Source: Actinocatenispora sera
GTDB lineage: Bacteria > Actinomycetota > Actinomycetes > Mycobacteriales > Micromonosporaceae
Assembly: GCF_018324685.1 (NCBI RefSeq)
Contig: NZ_AP023354.1
Coordinates: 434,001 to 498,000 of the forward strand
Direction of reading: 5' to 3'
Length of the DNA stretch: 64,000 nt
Position numbers and translations under genes: made by a program. Under the pieces are notes generated by a model. The model worked only from the letters and a program-made list of their open reading frames with translations, had not been told where the DNA came from and did no database searches. Shown here one piece after another: positions 25,915 to 36,262 of this stretch. How positions within the stretch are numbered: position 1 is the stretch's first letter; each line of letters opens with the position of its first letter.

Positions 25915-26868
25915 TCAGGACAGCTCGGCGCGCATGACCTGGAAGCGGCGGGTGACCTGGAATCCGGTCTTGAGGTAGAGCTGGCCGGCGGCGGACTTCT
26001 CACCGGTCCACAGGAACCAGGCGCTGTGCGCGCCGAGCGCGCGCATCCGTTCCAGGGTCAGGTGCAGCAGGATCTTGCCGAGGCCGGTGCCTCGCCGCGC
26101 CTCCAGCACGCCGAACGGGCCGAACCGCTCGGTCACCCCCTCGTACGCCTCGTGCTGGGCCCAGCCGACCAGCGCACCGCCCGGCTCGTGCGCGCACACG
26201 ATCCGGTCGGTCGGGGTACCGGCGGACACGCACTCCCGGATCGCCCGGGCCCAGTCGGGGTTGAAGTGCACGCCGGCGAGTTCCACCAGGCCCACCAGGT
26301 CGTCGTCGGACGGGGTACCGAACCGGTACCCCTCCGCGGTCAGCGCGGCGACGCGCGCGCGGATCTCGTCCGGCAGCGTGTAGTCGACCAGGCTGCGGTC
26401 CATCGCAACCGCCTCGTAGCGCGTGTTGAACCCCTTGCGCTGCAACAGTTTCAGCGCCTCCGGGTACGCCGCCGCATCCAGCCCGGGCGCGATGTAGTTC
26501 GGCGTGTAACCGGCGAATTCCACTGTGGACACTCCGTGCCCGCGCAGGAAGTCCAGGGCCGAGTCGAGCAGCGCGGCACCGACCCCGCCGCCGCGCGCCT
26601 CCGGGGTGACGAAGAAGAACGGCAGCCAGCCCATGCCTGGTTCGAGGTCGGCGCCGACCATGGCGGTGGTCCGGCGCACCGCGTAGGCGGCGCCGACGAT
26701 CGCGTCGCCGTCGACCGCGACGCGCAGCCCGGCCGGGTCGAAGTTGACGTCCAGCAGCACCAGGTTGCGGAACCGCTGCGGCGTCACCGGGTCGTACGGC
26801 AGGCTGCGCCGCCACGCCTCGACCAGCCGCTCGCCGTCGCCGACTCGAAACTCCCGCACCGTGGCCAT
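25915..26868 (-). CDS. two-domain GNAT acetyltransferase
   Basis: The 317-residue protein has two GNAT units. The first contains FFFVTPEARGGGVGAALL (acetyl-CoA loop RGGGVG) and the second contains GPFGVLEARRGTGLGKILL (loop RRGTGLG) with SAAGQLYLKTGFQVTRRF. ATG 26868 has GGGGAG upstream. The upstream region has a -35 TTGACC, 18-bp spacing and a -10 TAGTTT overlapped by a TGTTGG-N11-CCAACA palindrome, so it is probably repressed by the adjacent RpiR-type regulator. It heads an operon with the PIG-L deacetylase. Acetylation of an amino sugar or peptide is an inference. Confidence 0.85.
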   Translation of the reverse strand: MATVREFRVGDGERLVEAWRRSLPYDPVTPQRFRNLVLLDVNFDPAGLRVAVDGDAIVGAAYAVRRTTAMVGADLEPGMGWLPFFFVTPEARGGGVGAALLDSALDFLRGHGVSTVEFAGYTPNYIAPGLDAAAYPEALKLLQRKGFNTRYEAVAMDRSLVDYTLPDEIRARVAALTAEGYRFGTPSDDDLVGLVELAGVHFNPDWARAIRECVSAGTPTDRIVCAHEPGGALVGWAQHEAYEGVTERFGPFGVLEARRGTGLGKILLHLTLERMRALGAHSAWFLWTGEKSAAGQLYLKTGFQVTRRFQVMRAELS

Positions 26869-26900
26869 CGCGCCGTCCACTCCCCGGTTCACCGAACTCC

Positions 26901-26937
26901 TGTTGGAAAACTACCTACCAACAAGGCCCATGGTCAA
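26901..26937 (-). promoter_or_regulatory. promoter with overlapping palindromic operator
   Basis: On the minus strand, TTGACC (26932-26937) and TAGTTT (26908-26913) are 18 bp apart. The inverted repeat TGTTGG (26901-26906) / CCAACA (26918-26923) with 11-nt spacer covers the -10 box. It lies between the end of the RpiR/MurR-type regulator gene and the GNAT start, so that regulator is the first candidate to bind it. Confidence 0.6.
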
Positions 26938-26988
26938 TAACCTTCCGACGGTGTTCCCGGCCGCATCCGCCCGACGGCGAACCGGCGG

Positions 26989-27897
26989 TCAGGACTTCCT
27001 GGTACGAACGTCGTCGACGGCGCGGAACGTCAGCCGCAGCGCTTCCAGCGTGTCGTCGTAGGTGCGCTGGGCCACCGCGACGAAGATGCAGTCGACGATC
27101 GCCAGCTGGGCGATCCGGCTCGCCATCGCGCCGGAGCGAAACGTGGTCTCCCGGGCCGCCGTGGTCAGCACCAGGTCCGCCTCGGCCGCCGCCGGCGCGG
27201 CGCCGTTGTTGGTGATCGCCACCGCGACCGCCTCGTGCCGCCGCGCCTCGCGCAGCACGTTCACCGTCTCCACCGTGGTACCGGTGTGGGTCAACCCGAT
27301 CTCCACGTCACCCGGTCGCAGCAGCGCCGCGGCGACCAGCGCGTCGTGCGGGTCGGCGAAGAAGAACGCGTTGCGCCCGATCCGGTAGAGCTTGCGCTGC
27401 AGGTCGTTCGCCGCGAACCCGCTCGCCCCGATGCCGAACAGGTTGATCCGGTCGGCGGTCGCGACCGCGTCGACCACCTTCGCCAGCGCGTCCAGATCCA
27501 GCTGCGTCACGGTGTCCTCGACCCCGCGGGCGTCCGCGTAGCCGATCTTCTCGACCACCTCGCGCAGGGAGTCGGCCCGGCCGATGTCGGCACCGAGCTC
27601 TTTGTGCCCGTCGCCGCGGGCCGCATCCCGGCCCAGCTCGGTGGCGAGCGTCAACCGCAGCTCGGGGTACCCGCGGAAGCCGACGGTGCGGCAGAACCGG
27701 ATCACCGTCGTCTCGGAGGTGTGGCAGGACTCGGCCAGCTCGGTGATGGTGCGACCCACCACCACGGACGGCTGACCCAACACCGCCTCGCCGACCCGCC
27801 GTTCGGCCGGCGCCATCCCGGGCAACAGCGTCCGGATATGCGCCAGCACCCCGGCCGGGCGCGCGGCCCGCCCCGCCGGCTCCCCACTACCTGTCAC
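26989..27897 (-). CDS. RpiR/MurR-family transcriptional regulator
   Basis: The 302-residue protein has the RpiR layout: an HTH-6 domain at about 10-85 (LPGMAPAERRVGEAVL, SETTVIRFCRTVGFRGYPELR) and a SIS sugar-phosphate-binding domain at about 125-255 (INLFGIGASGFAAND, VEIGLTHTGTTVETVNVL). Family members such as MurR sense MurNAc 6-phosphate. Its neighbours NamZ, NagZ and MurQ make that the natural ligand here, by inference. GTG 27897 is preferred over 27903 because the GAGGAGG site would touch the latter. Confidence 0.9.
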   Translation of the reverse strand: MTGSGEPAGRAARPAGVLAHIRTLLPGMAPAERRVGEAVLGQPSVVVGRTITELAESCHTSETTVIRFCRTVGFRGYPELRLTLATELGRDAARGDGHKELGADIGRADSLREVVEKIGYADARGVEDTVTQLDLDALAKVVDAVATADRINLFGIGASGFAANDLQRKLYRIGRNAFFFADPHDALVAAALLRPGDVEIGLTHTGTTVETVNVLREARRHEAVAVAITNNGAAPAAAEADLVLTTAARETTFRSGAMASRIAQLAIVDCIFVAVAQRTYDDTLEALRLTFRAVDDVRTRKS

Positions 27898-27987
27898 CGC
27901 CACCTCCTCGATTCGAGCAGCCGTTCAGCGTAGGCCCCGAAACCGTCCGTGAACTACTACTTCTGGTCCGGAAGCACCGCCGACCGG

Positions 27988-29166
27988 TCAGGAGTAGAGC
28001 AGGTGGTCGCCGGCCCAGTCGGCCGGTGCGGACACCGCCGGTACCAGGGTCAGCGGGTCCACGCCGGCGTCGACCGCGTGCCGCAGCTCGTCGCTGCCCC
28101 ACAACAGGTCGACGAAGTGCCGGTGTCCCAACGACTCCGCACCGCTCTCGGCGACCCGCCAGCCGAACGCGTCGGGGTACTCCCGGCGCAGCACGCCGAT
28201 CATCCCGACCGCGGTCCGTACCGGCTGGAACCGGTCCGGATCGGTCACGTGTACCTGCACCCCGTGCACCGTCTCACCGGCGTACTTGTGGAACGTGGGC
28301 GCGAACCACACGTCCCGGAACGCCACCCCGGGCAGGTCCAGCGCACGCACCGCGGGCAGGAACCGGTCGTCCACGTACGGCGCCCCGATCAGCTCGAACG
28401 GCCGGGTGGTACCCCGGCCCTCGGACAGGTTGGTGCCCTCGAAAAGCCCGGTGCCGGGGTAGGCCAGCGCGGAGTCCGGCGTCGGCATGTTCACCGACGG
28501 CATCACCCACGGCTGCCCGGTCTGCGCCGCGTACAGCTCGCGCCGCCAGCCGTCCATGGCGATCACGTCCAGCTCGACCGGCCGGCCGGCGGCGGCCGGC
28601 ACCGCGTCCGCGTTGAGGAACCGGGCCAGCTCGCCGACGGTCAGCCCGTGCCGGATCGGAATCGGTACCCGGCCGACGAAGCTCGCGAACGCCGGCACCA
28701 GCCACGGCCCCTCGGTGACCGCGCCGCCGACCGGGTTCGGCCGGTCCAGCACCACGAACCGCTTGCCGGTCCGCGCCGCCGAGACCATCACGTCGAACAT
28801 CGTCCACACGTAGGTGTAGAACCGGGTGCCGATGTCCTGCAGGTCGTACAGCAAAGTGTCCACTGTGGACTCGTCGAGCAGCGCGTCCAGGTCCGCACCG
28901 GACTTGAGGTAGGTGTCGTACACCGGCAGTCCGCTGCCGGGGTCGATCGCCTCGTGCTCGCTGAACCCTGCCTGCACCGTGCCGCGCACCCCGTGCTCCG
29001 GCCCGAACAGCGCCACCAGCGGTACCCCGGCCCGCACCGCACCGTCCACTGTGGAGTCAAGGTTCGGCAGGATGCCGGTGTAGTTGGTCACCAGGCCGGG
29101 CCGGCCCGGCCCGGCCAGGCTCGGGTCGGCGCACAGCCGCTGCGCCCCGGTCCGTACCGCCGTCAT
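27988..29166 (-). CDS. namZ: exo-beta-N-acetylmuramidase NamZ (DUF1343)
   Basis: The 392-residue protein is a clear DUF1343 member. Landmarks are GLVTNYTG, ALFGPEHGVRG, a conserved LLYDLQDIGTRFYTYVWTM, LDRPNPVGG, and the late EGTNLSEGRGTTRPFELIGAP. NamZ enzymes cut terminal MurNAc from peptidoglycan fragments. No signal peptide is visible, so the protein is probably cytoplasmic or leaves by an unknown route. ATG 29166 is chosen because GGGGAG lies 7 nt upstream; ATG 29193 is an alternative. It lies 38 bp after nagZ and surely belongs to its operon. Confidence 0.92.
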   Translation of the reverse strand: MTAVRTGAQRLCADPSLAGPGRPGLVTNYTGILPNLDSTVDGAVRAGVPLVALFGPEHGVRGTVQAGFSEHEAIDPGSGLPVYDTYLKSGADLDALLDESTVDTLLYDLQDIGTRFYTYVWTMFDVMVSAARTGKRFVVLDRPNPVGGAVTEGPWLVPAFASFVGRVPIPIRHGLTVGELARFLNADAVPAAAGRPVELDVIAMDGWRRELYAAQTGQPWVMPSVNMPTPDSALAYPGTGLFEGTNLSEGRGTTRPFELIGAPYVDDRFLPAVRALDLPGVAFRDVWFAPTFHKYAGETVHGVQVHVTDPDRFQPVRTAVGMIGVLRREYPDAFGWRVAESGAESLGHRHFVDLLWGSDELRHAVDAGVDPLTLVPAVSAPADWAGDHLLYS

Positions 29167-29204
29167 CGTCCACTCCCCGTTCGTGTCGCTCATCGCCGTA
29201 CGCC

Positions 29205-30851
29205 TCAACAGCCCCGGGCGAACGCGATCGCACCGTCCGGCCCGGGTACGTCCACCGGCAGCCGGCCGCCGCCGGCCGCGGCGCCGGTCAGTACCGCGAG
29301 CAGCGCCGCCCGGGACACCGCACAGTCGCCGTAGGTCAGGAACCGCGCGGTGGCGCCCGTCGCCAACCCCGCGTCGTACGGCCCGGCCAGCGCGAGCTGC
29401 ACGTACCGGCGCCCGGCCGCGGCGAGCCCGGCGAGCAGCGCCCGCTGCCCCGGCCAGCGGGTCGCGTTGCGGCTCACCACGATCGTCTGGTCGGCCGCCG
29501 CGGCCGCGGCCAGGTCGGCGTCCACCGCGGCCGGGTCGCTGCCGCTGTCCACCACGGTCACCTCGGCACCGGCCGCCCGCAACGCCGGCAGCAGGTCGTT
29601 CTCCAGACCGCCGAGCGCGCCGACCAGCGCGACCCGGCCGGCCGGCAGCCGCCAGCCGCGATCGCCGAGCACGGTCAGGCCGGCCACGGCCAGTTCCGCG
29701 GCGATCGCCGCGTTCGCCGCGGCATCGGCCGCCGGGGCCAGGGTGGGATCGGCGGTGAGCAGGCCGACCCGGTGCTTGAGGGCGAGGACCCGGCCGACCG
29801 CCGCATCCAGCCGGGCGGCCGAGATCCGGCCGGACGACACCGCCTCGGTCACCGCCGCGACCGCGACCGGCAGGTCGGCCGGCATCAGCAGCTGGTCGGC
29901 GCCGGCGAGCACCGCCCGTACCGCGATCTCACCGTCGCCGAGCCGGTCCCGGGCGCCGGCCATGTCGAGCGCGTCGGTGACCACGGTGCCGGTGAAGCCG
30001 AGCCGGTCGCGCAGCACGCCGGTGAGGATCGCGGCAGACGCGGTCGCCGGGTCACCGGAACCGTCCGCCGCCGGTACGGCCACGTGTGCGGACATCACCG
30101 CGGCCACGTCGGCGCCGATGGCCGCCACGAACGGGGGCAGGTCGATCGCGGCCCAGGCGTCGGCGTCCCGGTCGACCGACGGCAGCATCAGGTGGCTGTC
30201 GCCGGAGGTGTCACCGTGCCCGGGGAAGTGCTTCGCCGTCGCCGCGATCCCCGCACCCTGCAGCCCGCGTACCGCCGCCGCCACGTGCGCGGCGACCAGG
30301 TCCGGGTCGGAGGAGTACGAGCGGACGCCGATGGCCGGGTTCGCCGGGTTGGAGTTGACGTCCGCGTCCGGCGCGTAGTCCTGGTGGAAGCCGACGGCGC
30401 GCAGTTCGGCCCCGATGATCGCCGCGGCCCGCGCGGTGGACTCGGGATCGCCGGTGGCGGCGAGCGCCATCGCGGACGGCACGCTGGTCACGCCGCGCCG
30501 CAGCCGGGCGACCGTACCGCCCTCCTGGTCGACGGCGACGACGGGCGGCAGGCCGGCGCCTCCGGTGGCCGCGGCCAGCTCAGCGAGCAGCGCGGCCACC
30601 TCGCCCGCGTCGTCCCCTTCCGGCTTGGTCGGGAAGTAGCAGACGCCACCGACGTGGTAGCGCCGGAGCTGGTCGACGACGGCGCCGAGGCCGTCGGAGT
30701 TGACCGCGCCGGTGCGCTGGTCCGGCGGCAGGCGCAGCGCGTTCGGCGAGTGCCGGCCCAGCGGCACCACGAACAGCTGACCGATCTTCTCGGCGATGGA
30801 CAATGTGCTCAACCGGTCCGTCACTGCCGACGGCGGGCGGTGCGCATCCAC
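29205..30851 (-). CDS. nagZ: GH3 beta-N-acetylhexosaminidase NagZ
   Basis: The 548-residue protein is a two-domain GH3 enzyme. The substrate loop is VAVDQEGG near 105-112 and the NagZ motif KHFPGHGDTSGDSH at 207-220 carries the Asp/His acid-base dyad. The nucleophile is Asp293 in VVTDALDMAG. The C-terminal domain (from about 385) resembles the GH3-C fold. It removes GlcNAc from GlcNAc-anhydroMurNAc or GlcNAc-MurNAc fragments. No signal peptide is seen. GTG 30851 is taken because GGGAG lies 8 nt upstream; ATG 30878 is in frame. It forms an operon with namZ. Confidence 0.93.
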   Translation of the reverse strand: MDAHRPPSAVTDRLSTLSIAEKIGQLFVVPLGRHSPNALRLPPDQRTGAVNSDGLGAVVDQLRRYHVGGVCYFPTKPEGDDAGEVAALLAELAAATGGAGLPPVVAVDQEGGTVARLRRGVTSVPSAMALAATGDPESTARAAAIIGAELRAVGFHQDYAPDADVNSNPANPAIGVRSYSSDPDLVAAHVAAAVRGLQGAGIAATAKHFPGHGDTSGDSHLMLPSVDRDADAWAAIDLPPFVAAIGADVAAVMSAHVAVPAADGSGDPATASAAILTGVLRDRLGFTGTVVTDALDMAGARDRLGDGEIAVRAVLAGADQLLMPADLPVAVAAVTEAVSSGRISAARLDAAVGRVLALKHRVGLLTADPTLAPAADAAANAAIAAELAVAGLTVLGDRGWRLPAGRVALVGALGGLENDLLPALRAAGAEVTVVDSGSDPAAVDADLAAAAAADQTIVVSRNATRWPGQRALLAGLAAAGRRYVQLALAGPYDAGLATGATARFLTYGDCAVSRAALLAVLTGAAAGGGRLPVDVPGPDGAIAFARGC

Positions 30852-30878
30852 GTGAGCGGCTCCCGCGTATCCTGACAA

Positions 30879-30937
30879 GAATATTCAATGATTACGGTCT
30901 CGTTGCTAAGTTACCGACGTCGAGCCTTCGCCGTCAA
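30879..30937 (-). promoter_or_regulatory. nagZ promoter with palindromic site in the leader
   Basis: On the minus strand TTGACG (30932-30937) and TAACTT (30908-30913) are 18 bp apart, a good housekeeping promoter, giving a leader of about 50 nt to GTG 30851. A perfect 8-bp palindrome GAATATTC (30879-30886) lies just downstream of the expected start site, and a CTCGTTG / CAACGAG inverted repeat (30899-30905, 30935-30941) flanks the core promoter. Either may bind the RpiR-type regulator. MurQ is divergent from here. Confidence 0.55.
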
Positions 30938-31023
30938 CGAGTAACATCGCAAGCGAGGGGCCCGGGCGGACGCCGTGCCGTGCGGACCTCCGAGGCTGCA
31001 CCACGCAAACCTAGGAGCCGCAG

Positions 31024-31959
31024 GTGTCTCAGGCCGCATCCCGCGCCATCCGGTCGGACCTCGCGCAGCTGCGCACCGAGCAGACCGACCCGCGATACGC
31101 CGAGATCGACCGGCTGCCCACCGCCCAGCTCGCCGCGCTGATGAACGAGGCCGACGCGAGCGTGCCGACCGCGGTCGCCGCGGCCATCCCGGCGGTGGTA
31201 CCGGCGATCGACGCGATCGTCGAGCGGCTCGCCGCCGGCGGCCGCCTGCTCTACGTCGGCGCCGGTACCCCGGGGCGGATCGGGCTGCTCGACGCGGCCG
31301 AGTGCCCGCCCACCTTCGGTACCGACCCGGAGACCGTGCAGGGAATCATCGCCGGCGGCAACACCGCGATCACCCGCGCGGTCGAGGGCGTCGAGGACGA
31401 CGCCGAGGCCGGCGTCGCCGACCTGGCCGAACGCAACGTCGGCGCCGGTGACGCGGTGCTCGGGCTGACCGCGAGCGGGCGCACCCCGTACGTGCTGGCC
31501 GCGCTCGCCGAGGCGCGCCGCCGCGGCGCCGTCACCGTCGGGCTGTCCTGCAACGCCGACGCCGAGCTCAGCGACGTGGTCGAGTTCCCGGTCGAGGTCG
31601 CGGTCGGCCCGGAGTTCATCGCCGGTTCCACCCGGCTCAAGGCCGGTACGGCACAGAAGCTCGTGCTGAACATGATCTCGACGATCAGCATGGTGCGGCT
31701 CGGCAAGACGCACGGGAACCTGATGGTCGACCTGGTCGCGACGAACGAGAAGCTGCAGGCGCGGGCGATCCGGATGGTCCAGGAGATCACCGGCGGCACC
31801 GCGGAGGCCGCCGAGACCGCGCTGAACGCCGCCGGCCGGCACGTGAAGACCGCCGTCGTGATGATCGAGCGAGGCACCGACGCGGCCACCGCCCGAGCCC
31901 TGATCGAGGCCGGTCAGGGCCGGCTCGGCGCCGCACTCACCGTGCCGCTCCCCCGTTGA
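31024..31959 (+). CDS. murQ: N-acetylmuramic acid 6-phosphate etherase
   Basis: The 311-residue protein is MurQ by its strong signatures. These are TEQTDPRYAEIDRLPT at the start and LLYVGAGTPGRIGLLDAAEC followed by PPTFGT in the SIS domain. Later come GAGDAVLGLTASGRTPYVLAA, STRLKAGTAQKLVLNM and GKTHGNLMVDL. It cleaves the lactyl ether of MurNAc 6-phosphate to give GlcNAc 6-phosphate and D-lactate. The GTG 31024 start has TAGGAG at a good distance. The gene is divergent from nagZ-namZ and completes a muramic-acid salvage set. Confidence 0.96.
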   Translation: MSQAASRAIRSDLAQLRTEQTDPRYAEIDRLPTAQLAALMNEADASVPTAVAAAIPAVVPAIDAIVERLAAGGRLLYVGAGTPGRIGLLDAAECPPTFGTDPETVQGIIAGGNTAITRAVEGVEDDAEAGVADLAERNVGAGDAVLGLTASGRTPYVLAALAEARRRGAVTVGLSCNADAELSDVVEFPVEVAVGPEFIAGSTRLKAGTAQKLVLNMISTISMVRLGKTHGNLMVDLVATNEKLQARAIRMVQEITGGTAEAAETALNAAGRHVKTAVVMIERGTDAATARALIEAGQGRLGAALTVPLPR

Positions 31960-32095
31960 GCTCCTGACCCCCACCGGGAGTACCAGCGGTGTGGCACCTT
32001 CGGGTGACCGACCGTGACCGTTCGATCGTGACGGACGCGCCACGCATCGTGGGAGGATGCGCCCACACGCCCGAAAGGGGCGTTCGGGAGCACCC

Positions 32096-33571
32096 ATGCG
32101 ACAAGGCAGACCGCCGGAGATGCCAGCGGACCCCACCCCGTTCGACGGCCCGCGGGTGGACGTCGAGGCGCGGCTCGGTTGGCTGCTGCGGGTGAGCCGG
32201 CTGACCGCCGACGACCCGGACAACCGGTCCCTGGCCGGCTTCGCCGCGCGGCTGCGGGCCACCGGTTCGCCCGCCGGTACCCCGCAGATCAGCCGCTGGG
32301 AGACCGGGCGGCTGCCCGCACCGGCCGCGATCTTCGCCCGGTACGAGACCATCCTCGGCCTGCCGGCCGGCAGCTTCGGATCGATCGCGGTGGGCCTGCG
32401 CTCGGCGCTCGGTGCGCCCCGGCCGGTCGTACCGCCGGCGCCGCCGGACATCGTGGCCCTGCGCCGCCGGTACGACCTGGTCCACGAGCGGCTCGAGGAC
32501 GCCGAGGTGGCCGGCGGCACCTGGCTCGCCTTCGCCGACATCCTGCGTACCGACGGCCTCGTCGTGCTGCTGCACAGCCGCGTCCTGGACGCACTGCTCG
32601 CCCGGCTGATCGACGAGATGATGCGCTCGGTCGGGATCGCCTACACCACGCGCTTCACCGCACTCGCGACGCTCCTCACCCGGCCCGGGCTCACCGCCGA
32701 CGTGGTCGGCGCCATCGACACGGGGGCCCGCGAGCCGGGCGCGCAGGGAGTCGTCGACGCGATCAGCCTGCTGGGCGAGCTCGGCGACGCCGCCGCGGCC
32801 GGCCGGCTGCTCGCGCTGCTCGCCGGCGACGACGCCACGCTGCGGCTCGGCGCCGCGCACGCCCTGCTCAACATGGCCAACGTCGGCACCCTTCCGGCCC
32901 GCCACACCGCGGCGATGGGCCGGATCCTGCACCGGCTGGACGAGCACGATCCGGCCGTCACGGTGCTCGCCGGGCGGGCGCCGATGCCCGCGCCGCGCTG
33001 CCCGCCGCCCGCCCCGGTGCGGCGACGGCCACCGCCGGCCGCCGACCGGTTCGCCCTCGTCGCCCACGCCCGTACCGGCCTGGAGTTCGACCCGATGCTC
33101 TGCCGGCTCGTCGCCGAAGCGGTCGCCAGCCGGTACACCGAGCGCCGCCACCACGCCGCGCTGCTGCTGCTCGCCTCGCCGTACCGGGCGGCCGTCGCCG
33201 AGGTCGCGACCGGCGTGGTCGGCACCGATCCGGACGCCGCGACCCGGCGCGGCGCCGCCGGACTGCTGCGCTACGTCGTCGGTCCGCCCCAGGTACCGGC
33301 GCTGCGCCGCTGGCTGCGGTCCGAGCGGACGGACCTGCGGGCCGCCGCACTCGGCGCCCTGCCGCACGCCGGCGTGCCGGCCGAGGCGATCGGCCCCGAC
33401 CTCGCGGCCGGGGCCGGCCGGCCCCCTCGCCCGACCGGCCCCGTGATCTACGCCGCCGGCATGACCGGCCACCCGCTGCTCCGGCGCTGGGCAGACGATC
33501 CCGCGACCGAACCCTCGGTACGCCGCACGGCCCGCTGGTGGCTGCGCCACGGCCCCGCCGTCCTGCACTGA
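32096..33571 (+). CDS. Xre-type HTH protein with HEAT-like repeats
   Basis: The 491-residue protein begins with an Xre-like HTH at about 25-90; the recognition part is TPQISRWETGRLPAPAAIFARYE. The rest is alpha-helical with Ala/Leu-rich repeats of HEAT/ARM character, for example LLGELGDAAAAGRLLALLAGDDATLRLGAAHALL split by short loops, and again ATRRGAAGLLRYVVG and LRAAALGALPHAGVP. ATG 32096 is chosen because GGGAG lies 5 nt upstream; the in-frame ATG at 32057 has the same kind of site too close. The HEAT part may bind protein partners. No ligand or target is evident. Confidence 0.75.
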   Translation: MRQGRPPEMPADPTPFDGPRVDVEARLGWLLRVSRLTADDPDNRSLAGFAARLRATGSPAGTPQISRWETGRLPAPAAIFARYETILGLPAGSFGSIAVGLRSALGAPRPVVPPAPPDIVALRRRYDLVHERLEDAEVAGGTWLAFADILRTDGLVVLLHSRVLDALLARLIDEMMRSVGIAYTTRFTALATLLTRPGLTADVVGAIDTGAREPGAQGVVDAISLLGELGDAAAAGRLLALLAGDDATLRLGAAHALLNMANVGTLPARHTAAMGRILHRLDEHDPAVTVLAGRAPMPAPRCPPPAPVRRRPPPAADRFALVAHARTGLEFDPMLCRLVAEAVASRYTERRHHAALLLLASPYRAAVAEVATGVVGTDPDAATRRGAAGLLRYVVGPPQVPALRRWLRSERTDLRAAALGALPHAGVPAEAIGPDLAAGAGRPPRPTGPVIYAAGMTGHPLLRRWADDPATEPSVRRTARWWLRHGPAVLH

Positions 33572-33582
33572 CCGCCGGACGG

Positions 33583-34128
33583 TCAGGACGCCCGGTCGAG
33601 TTCGTAGAGCCGCCGGCCACCCGCGGACACCACCGCGTGGTCGGCCGAGGTGAACTCGACCCGGTAGCTGCTCTCGTTGGGTTGCTGGGTCACCGTGAGC
33701 AGGTACGAGTCGCCGTGCTCCGACAACGAGCAGTACATCGGTCCGCCGATGTCCAGCGGCACCCCGTTGGCGTAGTAGAACCCGGTGCACCGGCCGTTCG
33801 CGTCCATCGCCTTGGTACCGCTGCCATCCGACGCGGCCCACGTGCCCACCAGCGAGTACCCGGACGAGCCGGCCGCCGCGTCGTACACCTTCCAGCCGCC
33901 CGTACCGACCCCGGCCACCGCGAGGATCATCGCCACGGTGAGGGCGGCCCTGCGACGCTTGACCGTCTTGACGGTCACCTTGTTGTGGTCGCCGGTCACG
34001 AGCGGCCCGTTGATCGTGCTCCGGGTCGCCCGGACCGAACTGTCCCGGCCCGGCCGCTGCCCGCGCTCACGTTCGGCGGACCGCGCTCGGGTCGACATCT
34101 CAGGACCGGTCCTGTCGTCGGTGTACAT
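33583..34128 (-). CDS. membrane protein with outer lipocalin-like domain, unknown function
   Basis: From ATG 34128 (GAGAGGAA upstream) the 181-residue protein has a basic, Thr/Arg-rich cytoplasmic part containing STINGPLVTGDHNKVTV, one transmembrane helix (AALTVAMILAVAGVGTGGW) and a C-terminal beta-rich domain starting at SLVGTWAASDGSGTKAMDA. The GTW opening and short strands suggest a small lipocalin-like barrel. GDHN-type motifs like this one occur in several actinobacterial membrane proteins. Function unknown. It is convergent with the Xre/HEAT gene (11-bp gap). Confidence 0.65.
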   Translation of the reverse strand: MYTDDRTGPEMSTRARSAERERGQRPGRDSSVRATRSTINGPLVTGDHNKVTVKTVKRRRAALTVAMILAVAGVGTGGWKVYDAAAGSSGYSLVGTWAASDGSGTKAMDANGRCTGFYYANGVPLDIGGPMYCSLSEHGDSYLLTVTQQPNESSYRVEFTSADHAVVSAGGRRLYELDRAS

Positions 34129-34393
34129 CGGCTTTCCTCTCCCCGCAGGCGTGCACAGGTGACGGGTGTCCCGTCGGCGCACCACGCGTCGCATGACCGC
34201 GAGCGTGTCCTCAGGGAAGCAGGAGAACCGGTGCGCAGGCCCCGTTCGTGCCGGGCGGCGGCGACCGGGAAAGAACCGGTACGCGGTCCTGATCGGTCCG
34301 TATTCGGGCGCCGGGGCGGGCACGACGAAGGGGCGGACCCCACCGGGATCCGCCCCTCGTCTGGTGCTGTTTTCGGTTACCTGCTGGCGTGGC

Positions 34394-36043
<1,650 letters not shown>

Positions 36044-36175
36044 CTATGTGCCGGCCCTGGTGGGGCTGGCACGCGGTAAGTACACGCTCGGCCGGTCGAT
36101 GCCCGCGACGGACGACCAGGTAAACCGCGACACCCAGCTGGTGTGCCTCGGTCCGCCGGCCTCACCGCCCGACCA

Positions 36176-36202
36176 TTGGCACTCCCCTACAGCGAGTGCC
36201 AG
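36176..36202 (-). promoter_or_regulatory. CIRCE operator, distal copy
   Basis: TTGGCACTC-N9-GAGTGCCAG has the exact spacing of CIRCE (TTAGCACTC-N9-GAGTGCTAA) with arms that pair at 8 of 9 positions. HrcA is the known ligand of such sites. Confidence 0.85.
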
Positions 36203-36210
36203 CTCAAGGT

Positions 36211-36237
36211 TTAGCACTCTCCCCGGGCGAGTGCAAG
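36211..36237 (-). promoter_or_regulatory. CIRCE operator, second copy
   Basis: TTAGCACTC-N9-GAGTGCAAG matches the left half of CIRCE fully and the right half at 7 of 9 bases. It starts 8 bp after the first copy. Two HrcA sites in tandem should give tight heat-shock repression of groEL. Confidence 0.88.
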
Positions 36238-36262
36238 CGAACCGCACGGTACGAGGTCCCTG

